NCBI GenBank assembly: GCA_937902695.1
Contig: CALFNI010000272.1
Location: forward strand, 1 to 10,678
DNA: 10,678 nucleotides
Direction of reading: 5' to 3'
Source of the DNA: an uncultured Rhodanobacteraceae bacterium
GTDB taxonomy: Bacteria > Pseudomonadota > Gammaproteobacteria > Xanthomonadales > Rhodanobacteraceae
The translations under genes were made by a program, and so were the position numbers. Shown piece by piece: positions 1-8,631 of this stretch; the first letter of the stretch is position 1; each line of letters begins with the position of its first letter. A model generated the notes under the pieces. It did not search any database. It saw only the letters and a list, made by a program, of their open reading frames with translations, and had not been told where the DNA came from.

Positions 1-1498
<1,498 letters not shown>

Positions 1499-1506
1499 GC
1501 GATCGG

Positions 1507-1535
1507 AGCCCTCGTCCGCATCGCGGGAGAGGGCT
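1507..1535. repeat. REP-like hairpin downstream of clpB
   Basis: Arms at 1507-1519 and 1523-1535 (AGCCCTCGTCCGC and GCGGGAGAGGGCT) pair over 13 positions with one mismatch and one G-T pair around a 3-nt loop. No T-tract follows, so this is not a canonical intrinsic terminator. It resembles the dispersed CCCTCTCCCGC / GCGGGAGAGGG palindromes common between genes in GC-rich proteobacteria. It starts 8 bp after the clpB stop and could protect the mRNA 3' end or aid termination. The REP identity is recalled rather than searched. Confidence 0.5.
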
Positions 1536-1694
1536 GGGGCAAGCACGGTTGGTTCGAGCGTGACGCCGCGTTTCGGACGTGTGCCGCGACGATTCGCGAT
1601 GCGTCGCGCCGTGAGGCCGGACTTGCATTTTTCGACCAGACCCGCACCCTCTGGGGTCTTCGCCCCGGACCGTCTCCGCGGGCAGGAACTGGCT

Positions 1695-2063
1695 ATGCCG
1701 ATCTACGAGTTCGAATGCAGCGAGTGTGGCGAACGCTTCGAGCGCCTGCAGAAGCTGTCCGATGCCGACCCGACCGATTGCCCCGCCTGCGGCAAGCCGC
1801 GCGTGAAGCGCCGCCTGACCGCGCCGGCGTTCCGGCTCGCGGGCAGCGGCTGGTACGAGACCGATTTCAAGAAGGATGGCGACCGCAAGCGCAATCTCGC
1901 CGGCAAGGACGAGGCGCCGAAATCCGACGCCAGCGGCGAGGGCGGCGCCCGGAAGACCGAAGAGGCCAAGCCCGCGGAGAGCCCCGCCCCGAAGCCCGTC
2001 GAGGGCAAGGACGCCAAGACGCCCGTGGCGAAGCCGAAGTCCGACGGGGCCGCGAGCGCCTGA
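1695..2063 (+). CDS. FmdB-family zinc-ribbon protein
   Basis: This 122-residue protein starts with the FmdB-type N-terminus MPIYEFECSECG. Cys8 and Cys11, then Cys29 and Cys32, form two CxxC knuckles expected to bind one zinc ion. After the ribbon comes a short basic stretch (VKRRLTAPAFRLAGSGWYETDFKK, split here: ribbon to about 46, GSGWYETDF at 50-58). From about residue 61 the chain is a low-complexity tail rich in Lys, Glu, Ala and Pro, probably disordered. The start at 1695 is preferred over upstream in-frame GTG codons because the FmdB homology begins there and AGGA (1684-1687) lies 7 nt before it. FmdB was first described as a putative regulator in a formamidase operon, but the biochemical role of this family is unknown. 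I see no clear promoter in the 196-bp gap upstream. It lies 85 bp before the DUF3011 gene. Confidence 0.88.
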   Translation: MPIYEFECSECGERFERLQKLSDADPTDCPACGKPRVKRRLTAPAFRLAGSGWYETDFKKDGDRKRNLAGKDEAPKSDASGEGGARKTEEAKPAESPAPKPVEGKDAKTPVAKPKSDGAASA

Positions 2064-2076
2064 CCCGGCACCGCCT

Positions 2077-2107
2077 TTGCTGTCCGTTCATGCACGTCGA
2101 CTAGACT
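2077..2107 (+). promoter_or_regulatory. possible sigma70-type promoter for the DUF3011 gene
   Basis: TTGCTG (2077-2082) and TAGACT (2102-2107) could serve as -35 and -10 boxes, but the spacer is 19 bp and each box departs from consensus. The -10 matches at 4 of 6 positions. A transcript starting near 2114 would have a leader of about 35 nt carrying the GGGGAG ribosome site at 2138-2143. This is a weak prediction by eye. Confidence 0.3.
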
Positions 2108-2148
2108 GGCGCGGCTTCATCCGACCAGCAGCCATTCGGGGAGACCTC

Positions 2149-2790
2149 ATGATCAAACCTGTCAGCATCGTCGCCGCAGCCGCGCTTTGCGCCGCCGGCG
2201 GCCTCGCTTCCGCGCAGAATGCAGCACCGATCGCCGGGCTCGTCGACGCCGCGGCCACCGCGCAGTACGGCGGCGAGTGGCAGCCGGGTCCCGGCTGGGA
2301 CCGCGACATCGACGTGCGCTGCGCAAGCGGCAACTACCAGTACAACATGTGCCAGGTCGATACCGGCCGCGGCAGCCACGTGCGTCTCGTGCAGCAGATC
2401 TCCAAGACGCGCTGCGTCGAAGGCCGCACCTGGGGCTGGAACCGCGCCGGCATCTGGGTCGACGGCGGCTGCGAGGGCGTCTTCCGCGTGAAGCGCCGCT
2501 GGGCCGGCGGCCCGGGTCCCGGTTCGGGTCCGGGTCCGGGTCCCGGACCAGACGGTCCGTGGCGGCCGGGTCCGGGTTGGGACACGGCGATCAACGTGCG
2601 CTGCGCGAGCGGCAACTACCAGTACAACATGTGCATGGTCGATACCGGCCGCGGCAGCCGCGTCTACGTGGCGCGGCAGATCTCGAAGACGCCGTGCGTC
2701 GAAGGTCGCACCTGGGGCTGGAACCGTGCGGGCGTCTGGGTCGACGCCGGCTGCGAGGCCGTATTCACGGTCGAGCGCCGCTGGCGCTGA
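2149..2790 (+). CDS. secreted protein with two tandem DUF3011 domains
   Basis: This 213-residue protein has a Sec signal peptide: basic start MIKP, hydrophobic core, and an AxA site LASA|QN after residue 22. It is therefore expected in the periplasm or outside the cell. The mature part contains two copies of a roughly 75-residue unit (2278-2502 and 2560-2784), each with four cysteines at unit positions 15, 25, 46 and 65. Both carry CVEGRTWGWNRAG and end in a V-x-RRW motif. The cysteine spacing and the WG...WV...GC pattern match DUF3011, a family of unknown function frequent in Xanthomonadaceae; two disulfides per unit are plausible. A Gly-Pro linker joins the copies. GGGGAG lies 5 nt before the ATG. 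A strong terminator follows 19 bp after the stop, so the gene ends its transcript. No enzymatic motif is visible. Confidence 0.87.
   Translation: MIKPVSIVAAAALCAAGGLASAQNAAPIAGLVDAAATAQYGGEWQPGPGWDRDIDVRCASGNYQYNMCQVDTGRGSHVRLVQQISKTRCVEGRTWGWNRAGIWVDGGCEGVFRVKRRWAGGPGPGSGPGPGPGPDGPWRPGPGWDTAINVRCASGNYQYNMCMVDTGRGSRVYVARQISKTPCVEGRTWGWNRAGVWVDAGCEAVFTVERRWR
2278..2502 (+). repeat. DUF3011 internal repeat, copy 1
   Basis: This is the first of two coding units 282 nt apart that align without gaps over 75 codons. Counting by eye, 59 of 75 residues are identical to copy 2, and long stretches of DNA also match, for example around GGCAACTACCAGTACAACAT. This points to a fairly recent in-frame duplication. 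Confidence 0.9.
2509..2550 (+). repeat. Gly-Pro hexamer repeat linking the DUF3011 units
   Basis: Seven hexamers of the GGTCCG type encode Gly-Pro dipeptides, one of them changed to Gly-Ser. Glycine here is mostly GGT, whereas the rest of the gene prefers GGC, which fits expansion of a short template rather than ordinary codon choice. The same PGPGW motif opens each flanking domain and may be the seed. Changes in unit number would stay in frame and alter only the spacing between domains. Confidence 0.8.
2560..2784 (+). repeat. DUF3011 internal repeat, copy 2
   Basis: This second unit begins with WRPGPGW and ends with VERRW, and is collinear with copy 1 at a constant offset of 282 nt. All four cysteines and the RTWGWNRAG core are kept. 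The differences cluster around the third cysteine (HVRLVQQ versus RVYVARQ), which could reflect surface divergence. Confidence 0.9.
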
Positions 2791-2809
2791 TCGAGAGACC
2801 CAAGCGATG

Positions 2810-2842
2810 GAAAACGCCCGCCGTCCGGCGGGCGTTTTCTTT
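2810..2842. terminator. rho-independent terminator after the DUF3011 gene
   Basis: A perfect 13-bp stem (2810-2822 with 2827-2839) closes on the tetraloop GTCC and is followed on the + strand by TTT. The stem core is GCCCGCC/GGCGGGC flanked by AAAA on the left and TTTT on the right. It therefore has a T-tract on both strands and could terminate from either direction. It starts 20 bp after the stop codon and separates the upstream block from aspS. Confidence 0.93.
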
Positions 2843-2858
2843 GGGGCGCGGCCCGACG

Positions 2859-2887
2859 TTGCAGCGCAGCAACTTCCTCCGTAGCAT
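2859..2887 (+). promoter_or_regulatory. candidate promoter of aspS
   Basis: TTGCAG (2859-2864) and TAGCAT (2882-2887) are separated by an ideal 17 bp in the terminator-aspS gap. The -10 matches consensus at 4 of 6 positions and the -35 at its TTG only. A start near 2894 would give a leader of about 36 nt. The -35 overlaps a small inverted repeat, GTTGC (2858-2862) with GCAAC (2869-2873). The strong terminator just upstream makes a promoter here necessary, which raises the odds. Confidence 0.42.
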
Positions 2888-2929
2888 TTCGCGCTTCCCG
2901 GCGCCGCCCGGCGCGAAAGCTCCGATTTC

Positions 2930-4696
<1,767 letters not shown>

Positions 4697-4732
4697 AACG
4701 GCGATGCAGGCCAGAGCCGGCACCGCTCGTCC

Positions 4733-4760
4733 GCGCACGCGCGCGCGAAACGGCGTGCGC
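4733..4760. other. GC-rich inverted repeat in the aspS-hydrolase gap
   Basis: GCGCACGC (4733-4740) and GCGTGCGC (4753-4760) form an 8-bp perfect stem with a 12-nt loop, 37 bp after the aspS stop. No T-tract follows. It may help end the aspS transcript or serve as an operator, but in DNA this rich in GCGC it could also be chance. Confidence 0.3.
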
Positions 4761-4775
4761 ACGGCGCGACGCGCG

Positions 4776-4781
4776 TACAAT
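4776..4781 (+). promoter_or_regulatory. -10 element TACAAT, possible leaderless promoter
   Basis: TACAAT matches the sigma70 -10 box at 5 of 6 positions in an otherwise very GC-rich gap. It ends 6 nt before the ATG at 4788, so a start site at the usual distance would fall on or next to the A of the start codon. No Shine-Dalgarno sequence is visible, which suits leaderless translation. I find no convincing -35 box at 16-18 bp. Confidence 0.42.
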
Positions 4782-4787
4782 CGGCCC

Positions 4788-5570
4788 ATGACCGAGCACG
4801 TGATCCTCCTTCACGGCGTCTGGATGCGCGGGCTCACGTTGTTCTCGCTCGCGCGAAGGCTCCGCTCGGCCGGCTACACGGTCGAGGTATTCGACTATGC
4901 GAGCGTGTTCGGCGACGCCGCGACGACGTGCGAGCGCCTGCGCGCGCGCATGCGCGCTGCTGCTGCCGGGCGCGTGCATCTCGTCGGGCACAGTCTTGGC
5001 GGCATCCTCGCGCTCGAAGCGACGCGCCGCGTGCGCGATCTGCCGCGCGGCCATATCGTCTGTCTCGGGCCGCCGCTCAAGGGCAGCTCGGTCGCACGCC
5101 TTCTCGCGCATGTGCCCGGCGGACGCTGGCTCCTCGGTGCGAATCACGACATGCTCGTCGCGGGCGTCGAGCGCTGGGACGGCAGCCGGCCGGTCGGCGT
5201 CGTCGCGGGCCGGATGCCGTTCGGCCTCGGCGTCACGATCGGCGCGCTGACCGCGCCGCACGACGGCACCGTCGCGGTCGCCGAGACGCGGCTCGGCGGC
5301 CTCGCCGATCATTGCACCGTGGATGCGACGCACACGGGCCTTTTGTTCTCGTCCGACGTCGCCGATCTCACGGTCGGGTTCCTTCGCAACGGGCGCTTCG
5401 CGCCGCCGGCGCGAGGACCGTACGCATGCTCACTCCGCTGGACGGATCGCGCGCGAGCGTCGCGACCGTGCGCATCCTCGGCATCGATCCCGGCAGCCAG
5501 CGCACCGGCATCGGCATCATCGAGGTCGACGAGGCGGGCCGTTCGCGCCACGTGTTCAACACGGCGCTGA
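4788..5570 (+). CDS. alpha/beta hydrolase, lipase-like
   Basis: The frame encodes 260 residues; the convincing hydrolase part is about 1-210. It opens with [11 protein letters not shown], where HG supplies the oxyanion region. The nucleophile elbow is GHSLGG (67-72, Ser69). Asp159 (PHDGTV) and His182 (ATHTGLLFS) sit where the other two members of the triad are expected. There is no signal peptide, so it should act in the cytoplasm; the substrate is unknown. The start at 4788 is preferred to the in-frame ATG at 4704, which would add a low-complexity Arg-rich extension. A -10-like TACAAT lies just before it. The last 48 residues overlap ruvC in another frame and look like out-of-frame reading rather than fold. 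The natural stop may have been lost, or a frameshift or sequencing error may exist near 5400-5425. Confidence 0.82.
   Translation: MTEHVILLHGVWMRGLTLFSLARRLRSAGYTVEVFDYASVFGDAATTCERLRARMRAAAAGRVHLVGHSLGGILALEATRRVRDLPRGHIVCLGPPLKGSSVARLLAHVPGGRWLLGANHDMLVAGVERWDGSRPVGVVAGRMPFGLGVTIGALTAPHDGTVAVAETRLGGLADHCTVDATHTGLLFSSDVADLTVGFLRNGRFAPPARGPYACSLRWTDRARASRPCASSASIPAASAPASASSRSTRRAVRATCSTRR
5413..5417 (+). promoter_or_regulatory. Shine-Dalgarno site favouring the ruvC ATG at 5426
   Basis: GAGGA ends 8 nt before the ATG at 5426. The alternative GTG at 5468 would give the canonical [10 protein letters not shown]-terminus but has no comparable site upstream. This favours the longer RuvC form. The site lies inside the hydrolase coding frame. 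Confidence 0.55.
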
Positions 5571-5986
5571 ATCTGCTCGACAACGATTCGTTCGCCGCGC
5601 GGCTGAAGCAGATCTTCGACGAGATCGGCGCGATCATCGGCGATTACGCGCCGCACGAGTGCGCCGTCGAGCGCGTCTTCGTGTCGCGCAATCCCGATTC
5701 GGCGCTGAAGCTCGGCCAGGCGCGCGGCGCCGCGATCTGCGCGGTGGTGAGCCGCGGGCTCACGATCAGCGAATATGCCGCGCGCGAAGTCAAGCAATCG
5801 GTGGTCGGCACGGGCGCCGGCGACAAGACGCAGGTCCAGCACATGGTCGGCGTGCTGCTGAACCTGCGCGAGAAACTGCAGGCCGATGCGGCCGATGCGC
5901 TCGCGATCGCGCTGACGCACGCGCACGTGCGCGCGAGCGTTGCGCGCCTCGGCGTGCCGCAACTCGCGTGGAGGCGGCGCCGATGA
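5426..5986 (+). CDS. ruvC: crossover junction endodeoxyribonuclease RuvC
   Basis: RuvC is a dimeric, Mg-dependent nuclease that cuts Holliday junctions symmetrically after RuvAB-driven branch migration. From the ATG the protein has 186 residues. The RNase H-like fold is plain: [12 protein letters not shown] near the start, [18 protein letters not shown], and [11 protein letters not shown] near the end. The catalytic acids are Asp21, Glu82, Asp154 and Asp157, or 7, 68, 140 and 143 when counted from the GTG at 5468. The ATG adds 14 residues ([14 protein letters not shown]) to the normal N-terminus; it is chosen because of GAGGA at 5413-5417, but the GTG start cannot be excluded. Its 5' end overlaps the hydrolase by 145 nt, and its stop overlaps the ruvA start (ATGA), indicating translational coupling. 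Confidence 0.96.
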   Translation: MLTPLDGSRASVATVRILGIDPGSQRTGIGIIEVDEAGRSRHVFNTALNLLDNDSFAARLKQIFDEIGAIIGDYAPHECAVERVFVSRNPDSALKLGQARGAAICAVVSRGLTISEYAAREVKQSVVGTGAGDKTQVQHMVGVLLNLREKLQADAADALAIALTHAHVRASVARLGVPQLAWRRRR

Positions 5987-6567
5987 TCGGGCGCCTGCGC
6001 GGCACGCTCCTGGCGAAGCAGCCGCCCGCGCTGGTCGTCGACGTCAACGGCGTCGGCTACGAGCTCGAGGCGCCGATGTCGACGTTCTTCGATCTTCCGG
6101 AAACGGGCCGTGAGGTCGCGCTCTTCACGCACTACGCGGTCAAGGAAGACACGGCCGTGCTGTACGGCTTCCTGCGCGAAGGCGAGCGCACGCTGTTCCG
6201 CGCGTTGCAGAAGGTCAGCGGCATCGGCGCGAAGATCTCGCTCGCGGTGCTGTCGGGCGTCAGCACCGACGAGTTCGCGCGGCTGATCCAGCAGGGCGAC
6301 GTCGCCGCGCTGACGCGCATTCCAGGCATCGGCAAGAAGACCGCCGAGCGCATGCTGGTCGAGCTTCGCGATCGCGTGAACGACCTCGGGCCCGCGGCCA
6401 CCGCGAGCGGCGGCGTGCCGAAGGATCCGGTCGCCGAGGCGACCGTCGCGCTGCAGGCGCTCGGCTACAAGCCCGCCGAGGTGTCGCGCCTCGTGCGCGA
6501 CGCGGCGGCATCGGGCGACCGCGCCGAAGACATCATCCGCAAGGCGCTGAAGGCGGCGTTGCGTTGA
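5983..6567 (+). CDS. ruvA: Holliday junction branch-migration protein RuvA
   Basis: RuvA binds four-way junctions as a tetramer and recruits RuvB. The 194 residues begin with the canonical MIGRLRG. Domain I is the OB-fold (about 1-63) with the acidic-pin pair Glu55-Asp56, which repels the DNA backbone at the crossover centre. Domain II has two helix-hairpin-helix motifs, [15 protein letters not shown] (78-92) and [12 protein letters not shown] (113-124). A flexible Ala/Gly-rich linker (about 136-149) leads to domain III, the RuvB-binding part ([17 protein letters not shown]). The start overlaps the ruvC stop by 4 nt. The stop lies 13 bp before kup, so the three genes are probably co-transcribed. 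All expected elements are present. Confidence 0.98.
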   Translation: MIGRLRGTLLAKQPPALVVDVNGVGYELEAPMSTFFDLPETGREVALFTHYAVKEDTAVLYGFLREGERTLFRALQKVSGIGAKISLAVLSGVSTDEFARLIQQGDVAALTRIPGIGKKTAERMLVELRDRVNDLGPAATASGGVPKDPVAEATVALQALGYKPAEVSRLVRDAAASGDRAEDIIRKALKAALR

Positions 6568-6580
6568 ACCGGAAACCGCA

Positions 6581-8476
6581 ATGAGCGACGTTCATCCGAA
6601 GCCGCCCGACCAGGAAACGCGCGCGCGTTTTTCCGCGCTGACGCTCGGCGCGATCGGCGTCGTCTACGGCGACATCGGCACGAGCCCGCTCTATGCGATC
6701 AAGCAGACGTTCGGCGCGCAGGCGGTGCCGCCGACCGAAGAGAACGTGCTCGGCATCCTCTCGCTGATGTTCTGGTCGCTGATCCTCGTCGTGTCGGTTA
6801 AGTACGCGGGCTTCATCATGCGCGCCGACAACAAGGGCGAGGGCGGCATCATGGCGCTCACCGCGCTCGCGCAGCGCAGCGTGCGCTCGAGCCAGCGGGC
6901 ACGCTGGTGGATCATCGTGCTCGGCCTCTTCGGCGCGTCGCTCTTCTTCGGCGACGGCGTCATCACGCCGGCGATCTCGGTGCTCGGCGCGGTCGAGGGC
7001 CTCGAGGTCCTCGCGCCGCACCTCGATCATTTCGTCGTGCCGCTCGCGGCCGTCATCGTGCTGATCCTGTTCGCGTTCCAGAACCGCGGCACGGGCCGCG
7101 TCGGCGCCGTGTTCGCGCCGGTCATGTCGCTCTGGTTCGTCGTGCTCGCGGTGCTCGGCGGCTGGCACATCGCGCAGAATCCCGGCGTGCTGCGCGCGAT
7201 CTCGCCGTACTACGCGTTCGAGTTCTTCGCGCACGAGCACTGGGTCGCGTTCTTCGCGCTCGGCACGGTCGTGCTGTGCATCACCGGCGCCGAGGCGCTC
7301 TATGCGGACATGGGCCATTTCGGCAAGAGGCCGATCCGCATCTCCTGGTTCGGGCTCGTGCTGCCCGCGCTCGTGCTGAATTATTTCGGGCAGGGCGCGC
7401 TGCTCATCGCCAATCCCGCCGCGGCCGAGAATCCGCTTTTCATGATGGTGCCGCCGTCGCTGCTGATCCCGATGATCGTGCTTGCCACCGCCGCCGCGGT
7501 CATCGCCTCGCAGGCGGTCATTTCAGGTGCGTTCTCGGTGACGCGCGAAGCGATCCAGCTTGGCTACCTGCCGCGCATGGAAGTGCGGCACACCTCGAAG
7601 GAGACGCGCGGGCAGATCTATCTCCCGTGGATCAACCGAATGCTGCTCGTGCTGACGCTCGCCGTCGTCATCGGGTTCCGCTCGTCGGACAATCTCGGCG
7701 CCGCATACGGCATCGCGGTCGTGGGCACGATGACGATCGATTCGATCCTCGTCATGATCATCTTCCGGCGCATGTGGCACTGGTCGAGGGCGCACGTCAC
7801 GGTCGTCGGCGGCATGTTCCTCGTCGTCGACGCGGCGTTCCTCACCGCGAACGCGGACAAGGTCGAGCACGGCGGCTGGTTCCCGCTGGTGCTCGGCGCC
7901 GTGATTTTCACGATGATGGCGACGTGGCGGCGCGGCCGCGAGCTCGTCATGCGCGAGATCCGGCAGAGCGGCCTCGCGCTGGATCCGTTCATCAGCTCGA
8001 TCGCGGCGCATCCGCCGCTCCGCGTGCCGGGCACGGCGGTGTTCCTGACCGCCAACCTCGATGCGGTCCCGCACGCGCTGCTGCACAACCTCAAGCACAA
8101 CAAGGTGCTGCACGAACGCAACGTGCTGCTGACGGTCGAAGTGCTCGAAACGCCGACGGCCGAGGACGACGAGCGCGTCGCGATCGAGCACCTCGACGAC
8201 AATTTCTACAAGCTGACGCTGCGCTTCGGCTTCGCCGAGGATCCGGACGTGCCCGATACGATCGAATCGATCCAGGCCTGCGGCCTCCCGGTCGACCTGA
8301 TGGACACGACGTTCTTCCTCAGCCGCGAGAGCATCGTCGCGACCGACCGTCCGGGCATGGTGCGCTGGCGCGACAAGCTGTTCGTCTTCATGCAGCGCAA
8401 TGCGACGCCGGCGACGGCGTTCTTCCAGATTCCGGGCAACCGGCTCGTGGAGCTCGGCACGCAGGTCGAGATCTGA
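6581..8476 (+). CDS. kup: KUP-family potassium uptake permease
   Basis: Kup (TrkD) is an inner-membrane K+ uptake system, probably driven by proton symport. The 631 residues match family length. The N-terminal 17 residues are polar; the signature GVVYGDIGTSPLYA (26-39) follows in the first membrane helix, then RADNKGEGGIMALTAL. About twelve hydrophobic helices extend to roughly residue 450, including LFGASLFFGDGVITPAISVLGAVEG (only its GDGVITPAISVLGA part is the conserved core). The C-terminal cytoplasmic domain contains VFLTANLDAVPHALLHNLKHNK and ends with TAFFQIPGNRLVELGTQVEI. GGAAA (6571-6575) serves as a modest ribosome site. The gene sits between ruvA and ruvB, an arrangement I recall from Xanthomonas; no functional link to recombination is evident. 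Confidence 0.97.
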   Translation: MSDVHPKPPDQETRARFSALTLGAIGVVYGDIGTSPLYAIKQTFGAQAVPPTEENVLGILSLMFWSLILVVSVKYAGFIMRADNKGEGGIMALTALAQRSVRSSQRARWWIIVLGLFGASLFFGDGVITPAISVLGAVEGLEVLAPHLDHFVVPLAAVIVLILFAFQNRGTGRVGAVFAPVMSLWFVVLAVLGGWHIAQNPGVLRAISPYYAFEFFAHEHWVAFFALGTVVLCITGAEALYADMGHFGKRPIRISWFGLVLPALVLNYFGQGALLIANPAAAENPLFMMVPPSLLIPMIVLATAAAVIASQAVISGAFSVTREAIQLGYLPRMEVRHTSKETRGQIYLPWINRMLLVLTLAVVIGFRSSDNLGAAYGIAVVGTMTIDSILVMIIFRRMWHWSRAHVTVVGGMFLVVDAAFLTANADKVEHGGWFPLVLGAVIFTMMATWRRGRELVMREIRQSGLALDPFISSIAAHPPLRVPGTAVFLTANLDAVPHALLHNLKHNKVLHERNVLLTVEVLETPTAEDDERVAIEHLDDNFYKLTLRFGFAEDPDVPDTIESIQACGLPVDLMDTTFFLSRESIVATDRPGMVRWRDKLFVFMQRNATPATAFFQIPGNRLVELGTQVEI

Positions 8477-8478
8477 GA

Positions 8479-8501
8479 AGCCGGGATTCGGGATTCGGGA
8501 T
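8479..8501. repeat. left heptamer array (GGGATTC type), inverted-repeat arm
   Basis: Beginning 2 bp after the kup stop, GGGATTC repeats head to tail two and a half times. A degenerate unit, GAGATTCGG, follows at 8504-8512. All 23 bases are a perfect reverse complement of 8607-8629. Heptamer strings of this type are common between genes in Xanthomonadaceae, by recollection. The position right after kup would suit an mRNA 3'-end structure. Confidence 0.85.
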
Positions 8502-8569
8502 GTGAGATTCGGAAAACGCGGCGACGAGCTGAACGCAAGCCTACTGAAACTTCGCTCCGCTACCTGCAC

Positions 8570-8582
8570 CCGCGAACCGCGG
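8570..8582. promoter_or_regulatory. short hairpin or dyad upstream of the ruvB -10 box
   Basis: CCGCG (8570-8574) and CGCGG (8578-8582) form a 5-bp dyad around AAC, ending 1 bp before GATAAT. Its place within the presumed promoter would suit a small operator, but the dyad is short and may be chance in this base composition. It does not match known LexA boxes. Confidence 0.25.
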
Positions 8583-8583
8583 C

Positions 8584-8589
8584 GATAAT
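8584..8589 (+). promoter_or_regulatory. candidate -10 box of ruvB
   Basis: GATAAT matches the -10 consensus at 5 of 6 positions and stands out in the GC-rich gap between kup and ruvB. Transcription would begin near 8596, giving a leader of about 36 nt made largely of the right heptamer array. No good -35 box is present at 17 bp (TACCTG, 8561-8566). ruvB could also be read through from kup. Confidence 0.35.
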
Positions 8590-8602
8590 CACGGCGTTGT
8601 TA

Positions 8603-8629
8603 CCGAATCCCGAATCCCGAATCCCGGCT
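8603..8629. repeat. right heptamer array (GAATCCC type), inverted-repeat arm
   Basis: Three GAATCCC units run head to tail and end 2 bp before the ruvB ATG. The stretch 8607-8629 is perfectly complementary to 8479-8501, with 105 bp between the arms. The array occupies the place where a ribosome site would be expected, and no purine-rich Shine-Dalgarno sequence is visible there. Confidence 0.85.
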
Positions 8630-8631
8630 CC

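Noticed and set aside
1640..1670. GGGG/CCCC hairpin (1653-1656 with 1663-1666) as a terminator or riboswitch before the FmdB gene
   Set aside because: The stem is only 4 bp, with no T-tract and no conserved riboswitch core.
1560..1694. Longer FmdB start from the GTG at 1560
   Set aside because: The extra 45 residues lack homology, while MPIYEF at 1695 is the family's normal start and has AGGA at proper spacing.
4704..4787. Upstream ATG extending the hydrolase by 28 residues
   Set aside because: The added stretch is Arg/Ala-rich and unlike the family N-terminus, and the TACAAT box lies inside it.
5330..5470. LexA (SOS) box in front of ruvC
   Set aside because: I found neither a CTGT-N8-ACAG nor a TTAG-N6-TACTA type site upstream of ruvC or ruvB. 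This is an inspection by eye only.
8479..8629. CRISPR array
   Set aside because: The 7-bp units are directly adjacent without spacers, and the two groups are in opposite orientation.
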